From CAZUVM01 sp964623885 (GTDB taxonomy: Bacteria > Verrucomicrobiota > Verrucomicrobiia > Limisphaerales > UBA8199), in the NCBI GenBank assembly GCA_964623885.1, contig CAZUVM010000134.1, positions 1 to 39,716 on the forward strand: DNA of 39,716 nt, given 5' to 3'. The notes beneath the pieces were generated by a model that saw only the letters and a list, made by a program, of their open reading frames with translations, did no database searches and had not been told where the DNA came from. Below, in pieces: positions 14,346 to 22,020 of the stretch. How positions within the stretch are numbered: the first letter of the stretch is position 1; every line of letters starts with the position of its first letter. Position numbers and translations under genes: made by a program.

Positions 14346-15188
14346 TTATGGAACGCCAGCGTCATATCTGTCCGGTGTAGAAACCCGGATCGAGGAGACG
14401 TGGAAATCGAAATAGAGGAAATTGCGAGACTTGCCGTGGACGGGCCGTAGGGCCACGTAATTCTCAGGGCCACCGAGCGAGCTGGGATTGGCAACGGAAT
14501 TAGTGTCGATATCTGCTGCCGCCCACACCGCTGATAGCGGCGCCTGCGTGCCCAGGGATGACATCTGAGATATTCGCAATGCCCTCGCCAGGCCTTCTTT
14601 CCCGAACGGCAGATTATTCGGCAGCAAACTCCAAACCGCGTTGCTGACCGACCGGGTTACCGAATAGGAGAATGCGTTGTTCCAGTTATCTGAATTAGGG
14701 TCGTAGCCGGACATGCTATTTCCAGGCATGCTGCTTTTATATCCTGGGCAAATGAACGCCTGAACAACCTTGACCTGGCTGCCGACTGACTTGGGGCTCG
14801 GCATGCCCAGATACCCACACAGGTAGTAAGGCAGGTACTTCTTGTAATCGGTAGTGGAGGTCAGGCCGCTGTAAACCGGCTTCTGGGTCTGGGCAAGCGC
14901 GCTGGGCGGGTCGCTCTGTGTCAAATCGGTTCGACCCGGGGGCAGCCAATCTTCGTTGTCATCGGCATACATGCGGATGGCGATGCCCATCTGCTTAAAG
15001 TTCGAGATGCAGTTGGTGTTCTGGGCCTTGCGCTTGGCGTTGCTCAAGGCCGGCAACAGCATCGCAGCAAGGATCGCGATGATAGCGATGACGACCAGCA
15101 GCTCGATCAATGTAAACGCCCGGCAGGACTTTGCGACTTCGACGCCAGGGTTTTGGAGGCGGCCGAACACAAATTTAAATTTGGCCAT
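14346..15188 (-). CDS. Prepilin-type N-methylation/H-X9-DG-like protein (A)
   Basis: A 280-residue type IV pilin-like/pseudopilin protein. The prepilin leader (about 1-23) is followed by CRAFTLIELLVVIAIIAIL and AAMLLPALSNAKRKAQ, giving the hydrophobic helix with the conserved Glu at +5. The rest is the soluble head common in Planctomycetota/Verrucomicrobiota (MYADDNEDWLPPGRTDL, then a C-terminal HGKSRNFLYFDFHVSS, a variant of the H-X9-DG motif). These proteins are very abundant in this phylum and may form type II secretion-like pseudopili; individual roles are unknown. It heads the minus-strand run containing the PEP-CTERM and GH28 genes. The ATG at 15188 was chosen because it gives a leader with basic residues just before the FTLIEL box. 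Confidence 0.88.
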   Translation of the reverse strand: MAKFKFVFGRLQNPGVEVAKSCRAFTLIELLVVIAIIAILAAMLLPALSNAKRKAQNTNCISNFKQMGIAIRMYADDNEDWLPPGRTDLTQSDPPSALAQTQKPVYSGLTSTTDYKKYLPYYLCGYLGMPSPKSVGSQVKVVQAFICPGYKSSMPGNSMSGYDPNSDNWNNAFSYSVTRSVSNAVWSLLPNNLPFGKEGLARALRISQMSSLGTQAPLSAVWAAADIDTNSVANPSSLGGPENYVALRPVHGKSRNFLYFDFHVSSIRVSTPDRYDAGVP

Positions 15189-15453
15189 CGTCCAACTTTA
15201 GCCACATCGCCGCCCTTGCAACAATGCGAGTTTTTGCAAACTGTTTTGAAAAAAAGGCAGTAACCATCGGCTTCGGCGCGCAATAAATGGGTTTCCGACG
15301 GAAAGTGACCGGGTGCACAAAATTCAATTTCGTTTGCAAAAACACGGGGATGAGTCCGCTTGCTCCCTGCTTCATCTGCCGGTTACTCTGAAATGTGTGC
15401 AAAACCCCTTGCGCCTCAACAATTCGAATCATTGAGGCGGAGACGTTTCTCTG
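15189..15453. promoter_or_regulatory. Divergent promoter region with TTTGCAAA-type inverted sites
   Basis: This gap separates the minus-strand pseudopilin/PEP-CTERM/GH28 run from the plus-strand secreted protein, so it must hold both promoters. An exact inverted pair is seen: TTTTTGCAAAC at 15231-15241 and GTTTGCAAAAA at 15332-15342, about 90 bp apart. A related GTGTGCAAAACC lies near 15396. Paired TGCAAA half-sites could be operators for the XylR-type regulator encoded nearby; that link is speculative. Confidence 0.4.
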
Positions 15454-17592
15454 ATGCCTATGAAACTACTCACCCGCTTTTATCTCGTCGTGCTCTTCGC
15501 TTGCTGCATGGCTCCGCTGTCTCGAGCCAATGTCCTGCTGGATGATTTCTTCACTCTGAGCAATCGCACGACGCAAACGTTGCCTACCTCGTCCGCCTGG
15601 TTTGCGAATGGCAACGGTTCTACGCTTACGAACGACGTGGGGCACATGACTGGTTCGCCGCCCACAAGTTCCTGCATGTGGATGACGTATTTCATGCCCC
15701 CTGGAGTACCGTCAGCCCTCGCTATCGGTGACACATTGACCGTTACCATGGTATTCACGCCTTATGGCACTTCGCCTAACGGCAACGCGGGAGCCAATTT
15801 CCGAATCGGTCTGTTTAATTACTCTGCCGGCGGCACACGCATCACTGGGGACGGCTTCAGCACGTCGGGCGGGAACGGGGGAAATGTGCTGGGGTACAGC
15901 GAGTTTATGAATTTCGGGCAAACCTTCGGCATCAACAATCCACTTTCGATTCGAAAGCGGACAACGACGAGCGACTCCAACCTGATGGGAACTTCCGGAG
16001 ATTATACGACGCTGGCGTCCGGAGGGGGAAATACGGGCGATCCGGGATTCACCAACGGCACGCAGTACACATTCGTATTCTCCGTCACGCGCAATGATCT
16101 GGATTCAGTGACGATTACCAACCACTTTTTTGGCACCAATCTCGATATCTCCGCGGTAGCCACGGACAGCAGCGGTACGGTCACGAATTTCGATTGCTTC
16201 GTAATGCGCCCGGCCAATTCCGTTGGTTGCGCGACGAACCTCGTGATTACTGAGTTCAAGGTTGAAGGGCCTGCGGGGTTGCCCACCGCGCCTTCCATTA
16301 CGACGAGCCCATCCGATCAGACACTTACCGTTTCGGATTTCGGCATGTTCTCGGTCGCCGCGGCGGGCGGGACGCCGTTGCGCTATCAATGGTACTTCAA
16401 CACGGGCGCGACGCCGTTGGCTAATCAAACCAATGCAATCCTGTTGCTTACCAACATCCAAAGCAGCCAGGCTGGCCAGTATTTCGCCATCGTCACGAAT
16501 TTTCAGGGATCGGCCACCAGCGCACCCGCTAATCTGACGGTGAATATCCCCGTCCACACTGGTACCGGCCTGGTCCTCGACGACACGTTCCAAAATAATT
16601 CCCGCGGGTCGGGCGCCGTCCCCCTTACCACCAGCAATTCTGTCTGGGCTGCCTCGGTGGACTCAACCTTGTCGCAGCCTGCGCCGGGTTCGTTGCTGGG
16701 AGCCGCACAGACCAATACGTCGACACTGTGGGTCGGCAACTTCGTCGACCCTTATGCCGCAGCTCCAATCGACCTGGCGGTCGGCACCGAGCTGAAAGCT
16801 ACGTTGGTGTTTTACCCGACGAATGTCGCGGTACAAAACACCAGCAGTCTGCGCTTCGGCCTTTTCGATTTCTTCGATGGCGGGAGCGTGCTGGTCGACG
16901 ATGGCAACCTGGCGACCCCGACTTGGAATGGGAGTGGCGGCGGCGCCAATGTGCGCGGCTATATGTTAACTGCCAATTTTGGCACGACGTTTGGCGATGC
17001 AACGCCGCTGGGACTCTATGTGCGAACCAACTTGCCCAGCGCAGGGCTGATGTCCTCGACTGGTGATTTCCTGTCGCTGGGTTCCGGCCCGCCCGGGATG
17101 TCGAATGCTCCGGCTTTCACCGATGGAACCCAGTACACGTTGACATTGACCGTTGCGCGTATCGCCGACACACAAACCCGAATCATCGGGCAATTCACGG
17201 GCAGCCAATTGACGAATGTCTATTTTATCGCCAACGACAGCACGTATTTCACTCACCGATTCTCCGGCCTGGGCATTCGTCCCAACCGTACGACCGATTC
17301 CGCGGCCTTCCTCAACATGACGGAATTCAAAGTTGAAGTGCTTCCTGTGCCGCCGCCGATTTTGCCTTTTTCGATCACCGCCAAGAGTTTCGCCGCGCCG
17401 GGCAGCTTCTCACTGACGTGGAATTCAGTCGCAGGCAAGTATTACGTCGTCGAGTCTACCCCGACATTCGGTCCGGCTGCATGGGTCACTAATGCTTTGG
17501 TGACTGCTGCCGGCTCGGTGACATCGTGGACCAATACCAGCGCATCAAACACGTCCGGCTTCTATCGTGTGCTCGCGCCAAACCAGCCTTAA
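15454..17592 (+). CDS. Secreted duplicated beta-sandwich protein with Ig-like domain
   Basis: A 712-residue protein with signal peptide (MPMKLLTRFYLVVLFACCMA, cleavage near SRA; a second ATG at 15460 is equally usable; GGAG lies 11 nt before the first). Two similar beta-rich domains of about 215 residues, one after the signal peptide and one at about 372-590, share landmarks: VLLDDFF/LVLDDTFQ, FRIGLFNY/LRFGLFDFF, GNVLGYSEFMNFGQTFG/ANVRGYMLTANFGTTFG, GTQYTFVFSVTR/GTQYTLTLTVAR and TEFKVEG/TEFKVEV. An Ig-like domain (about 280-365, LRYQWYFNTG, GQYFAIVTN) separates them, and the chain ends in the shared C-terminal module (FSLTWNSVAGKYYVVES to GFYRVLAPNQP). There are no catalytic motifs; glycan binding is plausible given the pectin-degradation neighbours, but unproven. 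Confidence 0.8.
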   Translation: MPMKLLTRFYLVVLFACCMAPLSRANVLLDDFFTLSNRTTQTLPTSSAWFANGNGSTLTNDVGHMTGSPPTSSCMWMTYFMPPGVPSALAIGDTLTVTMVFTPYGTSPNGNAGANFRIGLFNYSAGGTRITGDGFSTSGGNGGNVLGYSEFMNFGQTFGINNPLSIRKRTTTSDSNLMGTSGDYTTLASGGGNTGDPGFTNGTQYTFVFSVTRNDLDSVTITNHFFGTNLDISAVATDSSGTVTNFDCFVMRPANSVGCATNLVITEFKVEGPAGLPTAPSITTSPSDQTLTVSDFGMFSVAAAGGTPLRYQWYFNTGATPLANQTNAILLLTNIQSSQAGQYFAIVTNFQGSATSAPANLTVNIPVHTGTGLVLDDTFQNNSRGSGAVPLTTSNSVWAASVDSTLSQPAPGSLLGAAQTNTSTLWVGNFVDPYAAAPIDLAVGTELKATLVFYPTNVAVQNTSSLRFGLFDFFDGGSVLVDDGNLATPTWNGSGGGANVRGYMLTANFGTTFGDATPLGLYVRTNLPSAGLMSSTGDFLSLGSGPPGMSNAPAFTDGTQYTLTLTVARIADTQTRIIGQFTGSQLTNVYFIANDSTYFTHRFSGLGIRPNRTTDSAAFLNMTEFKVEVLPVPPPILPFSITAKSFAAPGSFSLTWNSVAGKYYVVESTPTFGPAAWVTNALVTAAGSVTSWTNTSASNTSGFYRVLAPNQP

Positions 17593-17726
17593 CACTTCGC
17601 CATTGGAATCAGTTCCCCGCAGTCGAGGCATTTAACAGCGGTTACGCTGGACTTCTCATAATGTTCGTCTTCAACGGCCAGCAGCAGCCCGGTCGAATGA
17701 CATTTAGCACATCCAGGGCTATCGGA
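17589..17726 (-). pseudogene. Zinc-ribbon-like open frame without a start codon
   Basis: On the minus strand, after an in-frame stop, about 45 codons read SPGCAKCHSTGLLLAVEDEH and then TAVKCLDCGELIPMAKC before a stop. The two CxxC knuckles 22 residues apart and the charged middle look like a zinc ribbon. There is no ATG, GTG or TTG start in frame; an ATG exists one frame away just before the first Cys. It overlaps the last codons of the regulator gene. It may be a remnant, a frameshifted small gene, or chance. Confidence 0.3.
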
Positions 17727-18870
17727 TCATACGATCGCGAAATTGTTTGGGGGAAAGACCGGTGGCCTGCTTGAAAGCGACGCCAAAGCTGTTGGCGCTT
17801 TGGTAACCGCACATACCGGCCACCACTTCGATTTTGTGCTGGGGGTTGCGCAGAAGCTTACGAGCGAGTTCCAATCGGGCGCGGTGCAATTCGTCGCCCG
17901 GAGTACGTCCGAGGTGTTCGATGAACGCGTTATGGAGTCCACGGCGAGACATGGCGGCCACACCGACCAGGTCCTTGACGCTGATGTTCTCATGGCAATG
18001 TTCCCAAATAAAGCGAAGGCTGCGGGCCACACCCGGGTGGGAAACCGCCAGCAAATCGCTGCTTTTGCGAGCGACTAATCCCGCGGCCGGGACCCGGATG
18101 GGTTCACGAGGCGGGGTGCGTCGGCTCATGATCCGGTCCAACAACTCCGCCCCGCGGTAGCCTAACAATTCCAGGTTGGTATCGACGCTGGAAATCGGCG
18201 TATGCATCGACTCCGGCGCGAGCAAATAATTCTCGGCGCCGACAATGGCGACTTCGTCGGGAACAACCAGGCCGACCTGGTCGCAGGCTTCGAGAACGTC
18301 GAGCGCGTGCTGATCATTGGCCCCGAACACCGCCACCGGTTTGGGCGCCTTTTGAAGCTGAGCGCCTAGCCAGGCCTGCTTGCGTTTCCATTGCTCGCGA
18401 TCGGTGCGAAAAGCTGGCGATTCGTGCCACTTCAGCCAGACGCAACTGTGGCCGGCGCGTTCCAGCGCGGCGGCAAACCCGGCGCTGCGTTCCTCATAGG
18501 ACCAGTTGGGTGTGTCGCTGTAGAACCGGAAATTGGCAAGGCCGCGCGAGAGAAAATGCTCGGCGACCAATTGCGCGGCGTGGGCGTGATCTTCGAGGAC
18601 GCGCGGAAAATTGAGGTGCGGGCGGCGATAGCTGAAATCGACGGTAGGTTTGTTCTGCCGCTCGACAAATTCCGCCAGCTCATCCCAGGCGCCCAGCCAG
18701 GCGAGGATCCCATCACCTTCCCAGCCCCACGGGAGTACCTTTTCGCGAGCCAAATTGGCGAAAAGAAACCAGCCATGTTCCTGGGCGTAATTCTCGATAC
18801 CCCGGTGAAGCCGGTAATCGTACCAACCGAGGGCGATCAATACCCGTTTATGTTTCGGTTTGGCAGGCAT
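17719..18870 (-). CDS. XylR-type AraC family transcriptional regulator
   Basis: A 383-residue protein from ATG 18870 (MPAKPKHKRVLIALGWYDYR). The frame is open 30 codons further, but that part overlaps a palindromic repeat and is not expected in the family. The N-terminal two-thirds is a LacI/periplasmic-binding-like sensor (VAVFGANDQHALDVLEACDQ, VPDEVAIVGAENYLLAPESM, TPISSVDTNLELLGYRGAEL). The C-terminal 100 residues are a double helix-turn-helix AraC domain (ISVKDLVGVAAMSRRGLHNA, LGRTPGDELHRARLELA, MCGYQSANSFGVAFKQATGL, SPKQFRDR). XylR-type regulators bind a sugar and activate or repress nearby catabolic genes. Its place directly downstream of GH28 C and the UxaC/UxaE genes suggests it senses galacturonate or a pectin oligomer; the ligand is inferred from context only. 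Confidence 0.9.
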   Translation of the reverse strand: MPAKPKHKRVLIALGWYDYRLHRGIENYAQEHGWFLFANLAREKVLPWGWEGDGILAWLGAWDELAEFVERQNKPTVDFSYRRPHLNFPRVLEDHAHAAQLVAEHFLSRGLANFRFYSDTPNWSYEERSAGFAAALERAGHSCVWLKWHESPAFRTDREQWKRKQAWLGAQLQKAPKPVAVFGANDQHALDVLEACDQVGLVVPDEVAIVGAENYLLAPESMHTPISSVDTNLELLGYRGAELLDRIMSRRTPPREPIRVPAAGLVARKSSDLLAVSHPGVARSLRFIWEHCHENISVKDLVGVAAMSRRGLHNAFIEHLGRTPGDELHRARLELARKLLRNPQHKIEVVAGMCGYQSANSFGVAFKQATGLSPKQFRDRMIR

Positions 18871-18911
18871 GCGCAGATCTCTGTCGCCGCGGTCGTGGCC
18901 GCCGCATGAAT

Positions 18912-18990
18912 ATTTCATAGCCGACCAGGCGGCCCGCTTGTCGCGCAGCGTAGATTGCAAATCTGCGCTACGTCTTCAGCGCTCCGCGTT
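18912..18990. repeat. GCAGCGTAG...AAATCTGCGCTAC palindromic repeat, copy 1
   Basis: The left end (ATTTCATAGCCGACCAGGC to GCAGCGTAGATT) and right end (AAATCTGCGCTACG to AGCGCTCCGCGT) match the two ends of the longer element at 39539-39716, which has different central sequence. The centre AGATTGCAAATCT is an odd-length near-palindrome. It sits in the leader region of the XylR-type gene. Confidence 0.65.
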
Positions 18991-19109
18991 GGAGTGAAAT
19001 ATCAAGCAATCACTTCCCCGCAGGAGCGCGATCACGTTCTGAGACTACCAGACCAGCGAGCGTTGGGAAAGTCGGCAAGACATGATGCTGAAACGGTCAC
19101 TCACCTCTG

Positions 19110-20489
19110 CTAATTCCGCTCGAGCTCACAATCGACGAGTTGGACGTCAGCCCCGTCTGTGACGCGGTCTGGATTCTGAATCTGTTCGAATTTGGAGCGC
19201 AAAACGCGAACGTTATTGATTTCCGCCCCCGGGAATCCGGCGATATCGAGCACGCGAGGCGTTCTGTGAACGGTGATTCCTTCGATTTGGATGTTGCGAA
19301 CGACGGGCGGAAAAGGACCCTGTGCGCCTTCCTCATACAATAAATCGATCTGCAAAACCGCGCTGGCGACCTGGCCAACCTCGGTATCGCGCAGGAACAC
19401 ATTTTCGATGAGCCCGCCGCGCATCGCGTTCGATTTCAGCCTCAGCACTCGTTCCAGGTTGGGACTGTCCATCCGGCACTGCTCGATGAACACGTTTCGA
19501 CAACCGCCGGAAATCTCGCTGCCGATTACCACGCCCCCATGGCCATCCTTCATGGTGCACCGTCGGATAACCAGGTCTGCCGAAGGCAACCCCACTCGGC
19601 GTCCGTCATTGTTACGGCCTGATTTGATTGCAATACAATCATCGCCGGTGTCGAACACGCAATCTTCGACCAGGACGTCGCGGCAGGACTCAGGATCGCA
19701 GCCGTCGTTGTTGGGGCCGTGTGACAGGATGTTCACGCGTCGGATAGTGACGTTCGTGCAGAGCAGCGGATGCAGTTCCCACATCGGCGAGCGCCGAATT
19801 TGCATCCCTTCAATCAGCACATTTCGGCAACGGTGCATCTCAATAAAGCTGGGGCGCAGGTAATCCCCTTCGCCAAACCGACGCTTGGAGACGGGCACGT
19901 TTTCGGCCACCATCTGAATGAGTCGATCGCGCGCCGTTTTCTGGTTGGGGGAATCCGGCGTGGTTTGCTTTTTGCCCTTCCACTGCCACCAATTGCCGTC
20001 GCCCGCCTGTCCATCGAGCACGCCGTCACCCGTCACGGCGACGTTCGTCTCGGCGAAGGCATAAATCAGGGGCGAGTAGTTGTAGCATTCCATGCCTTCG
20101 AACCGAGTGAGGACGGGAGGCAAATAGGCTCTGGGATCAGTGCTGAATTTCAGGGTCGCCCCTTTATCGAGGTGCAATTCAACCCCGCTGAGCAAGTGGA
20201 CGGCGCCAGTTAAAAACTCGCCGGGCGGAACCACCACGCGTCCTCCGCCGGCGGCGGCACAAGCGCCGATCGCCGTGCGAATTGCCACGGTGCTGTCCCC
20301 GTTCGTGGTGGCGCCATATTTCGTGATCAGGAAATCTCGTTTAGGAAACGGCGCCGATTTGATGCGAGCCAGGATCTCGTCTTCCGCGCGCCAACCGGAG
20401 TTAGTGTGCGTTTCCTGCGCATGAACAGGCACCAGGAACAACAGTGCCAGACCAAGTTTATAGGTCGCCCGAATCACCAACTGTGCCAT
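19110..20489 (-). CDS. GH28 family exo-polygalacturonase-like enzyme (C)
   Basis: A 459-residue secreted GH28 enzyme with signal peptide MAQLVIRATYKLGLALLFLV ending near VHA-Q. Motifs: YGATTNGDSTVAIRTAIGAC, FEGMECYNYSPLIYAFAETN, GDGVLDGQ, the N-N-D form of the first catalytic motif (GPNNDGCDPES), DD (DTGDDCIAIKSGRNNDG), G-H-G (DGHGGVVIGSEISGG) and R-L-K (RVLRLKS). The NND form and the long insert before it (NWWQWKGKKQTTPDSPNQ) are usual in exo-acting, periplasmic or outer-membrane GH28 proteins, so release of mono- or digalacturonate is likely. It lies 47 bp downstream of uxaC on the same strand, which ties it to galacturonate catabolism; no C-terminal sorting module is present, unlike GH28 B. 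Confidence 0.9.
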   Translation of the reverse strand: MAQLVIRATYKLGLALLFLVPVHAQETHTNSGWRAEDEILARIKSAPFPKRDFLITKYGATTNGDSTVAIRTAIGACAAAGGGRVVVPPGEFLTGAVHLLSGVELHLDKGATLKFSTDPRAYLPPVLTRFEGMECYNYSPLIYAFAETNVAVTGDGVLDGQAGDGNWWQWKGKKQTTPDSPNQKTARDRLIQMVAENVPVSKRRFGEGDYLRPSFIEMHRCRNVLIEGMQIRRSPMWELHPLLCTNVTIRRVNILSHGPNNDGCDPESCRDVLVEDCVFDTGDDCIAIKSGRNNDGRRVGLPSADLVIRRCTMKDGHGGVVIGSEISGGCRNVFIEQCRMDSPNLERVLRLKSNAMRGGLIENVFLRDTEVGQVASAVLQIDLLYEEGAQGPFPPVVRNIQIEGITVHRTPRVLDIAGFPGAEINNVRVLRSKFEQIQNPDRVTDGADVQLVDCELERN

Positions 20490-20536
20490 GCGATCGAGAA
20501 CCAGGAGTCGAAATGCTATAATTCGTGGCGAACAAG

Positions 20537-22018
20537 CTAGGGTTTGGCTCGCCGAGCGTGGCTCTTCCCATTGCCGCGAGCGACTGCCGGTTTGGCGGGT
20601 TCTGCCGCCGCCGTGGATTTCGGCAAGGCGAAATAATTTTGAGCGTTCTGAAAGCAGATGTTGCGGATCATCGGCCCCAGGAGTGCATCGTCATCCGGCA
20701 GTTCGCCGCGCTCCACGTCGTTGCCGATGAGATTGCAAAGCACCCGCCGGAAATACTCGTGTCGTGGATAAGACATGAATGAGCGCGAATCGGTAATCAT
20801 GCCAACGAAACGCGACAGCAGCCCTAGATTTGAAAGAGCATCGAGTTGCCATTCGATTCCCTGCTTTTGATCGAGGAACCACCAGCCGGAGCCAAACTGG
20901 ATTTTGCCCGGGATGGTACCATCCTGGTAATTGCCAATCATGGCCCCGAAAGCGTAGTTGTCTGCCGGGTTGACGTTGTAGATGATGGTTTTGGGCAGGG
21001 CCTTTTCCTGCGCCAATGCGTTCAGGTAAGCCGCCAGGGCGCTGGCCTGAGGAAAATCTCCGATGGAGTCAAATCCGGTATCGGGTCCGAGCTCGCTGAG
21101 CGCGCGCGTATTGGTATTGCGCAACGCACCAAGGTGCAGTTGCTTCACCCAGCCTTTCTCGGCATCTAATCGCCCGAAGAACAGCATCAGAAAGCTAGCG
21201 AATTGGGCTTGTTCCGGCAATGAAACCGCCGCGCCTCGGCGCGCCGTGGCAAAGATTTTCGCGGCTGTCTTTTCCAAACAAGGCTCGGCGTAACATTGGC
21301 TCAACCCGTGATCGGAAAGCCGGCAACCTTGTTCGTGGAAATAAGCGTGCCGTTTCCGCAGGGCAGCCAGGAAATCGTCGAAGTCGGAAATCGCGACGTC
21401 GGCAGCGGCCTCGAGGCGCTCGAGCCAGGGGCCGAACACCTGCGGCTGATGAACGGCCAGCGCTTTGTCCGGGCGAAAGGCCGGCGCGACCTGGGTGGCA
21501 CACCCATTGGCGGCCAGCATGCGATGATAACGCAAATCATCCACCGGGTCGTCGGTGGTGCAGAGCGTTCTGACCTTGAACATTTTCAAAATGCCCTGCG
21601 TTGTGAACTCGGGACTGGCCAGGCGCGCATTGGCCTTTTTCCAGACCCGGATGGCGCTGTCTTCGTCCAGCAACTCGTCAATACCGAAGTAGCGTTTCAG
21701 CTCGAGATGCGTCCAGTGATCGAGTGGGTTGCGCAGCGTATGGGGCACAGTTGCGGCCCAGGCGCGGAATTTCTCGAAAGGTTCGGCGTGGCCGGTGCAG
21801 AAGCGCTCTTCCACGCCGTTGCTGCGCATGGCGCGCCATTTGTAGTGATCGCCTTCGAGCCAGATCTCGAAGAGGTTTTTGAACTGGCGGTTTTCGGCGA
21901 TGTCTTTGGGAGGCAAATGGCAGTGATAGTCGAAGATCGGCTCATCTTCAGCGAACTGCTCGTAAAGACGGCGTGCGGTGCGGGTTTGCAGCAAAAAGTT
22001 TTCGTGAATGAATTTCAT
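20537..22018 (-). CDS. uxaC: Glucuronate isomerase (uronate isomerase)
   Basis: 493 residues; converts D-galacturonate to D-tagaturonate and D-glucuronate to D-fructuronate in the cytoplasm. It belongs to the amidohydrolase-fold UxaC family. Seen: MKFIHENFLLQTRTARRLYE, the metal-site FDYHCHLPPKDIAEN, the LFEIWLEGDHYKWRAMRSNG substrate region, VRTLCTTDDPVDDLRYH, and the C-terminal GMITDSRSFMSYPRHEYFRR block. Length is slightly above the usual 465-475 residues owing to a Lys/Ala-rich tail (STAAAEPAKPAVARGNGKSH) of no known role. The start lies 2 nt after the uxaE stop, so the two are almost certainly co-transcribed and translationally coupled, with GH28 C after them. Confidence 0.95.
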   Translation of the reverse strand: MKFIHENFLLQTRTARRLYEQFAEDEPIFDYHCHLPPKDIAENRQFKNLFEIWLEGDHYKWRAMRSNGVEERFCTGHAEPFEKFRAWAATVPHTLRNPLDHWTHLELKRYFGIDELLDEDSAIRVWKKANARLASPEFTTQGILKMFKVRTLCTTDDPVDDLRYHRMLAANGCATQVAPAFRPDKALAVHQPQVFGPWLERLEAAADVAISDFDDFLAALRKRHAYFHEQGCRLSDHGLSQCYAEPCLEKTAAKIFATARRGAAVSLPEQAQFASFLMLFFGRLDAEKGWVKQLHLGALRNTNTRALSELGPDTGFDSIGDFPQASALAAYLNALAQEKALPKTIIYNVNPADNYAFGAMIGNYQDGTIPGKIQFGSGWWFLDQKQGIEWQLDALSNLGLLSRFVGMITDSRSFMSYPRHEYFRRVLCNLIGNDVERGELPDDDALLGPMIRNICFQNAQNYFALPKSTAAAEPAKPAVARGNGKSHARRAKP

Positions 22019-22020
22019 GG

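Noticed and set aside
18871..18960. N-terminal extension of the XylR-type regulator
   Set aside because: The extra codons overlap a palindromic repeat, and the family N-terminus fits the ATG at 18870.
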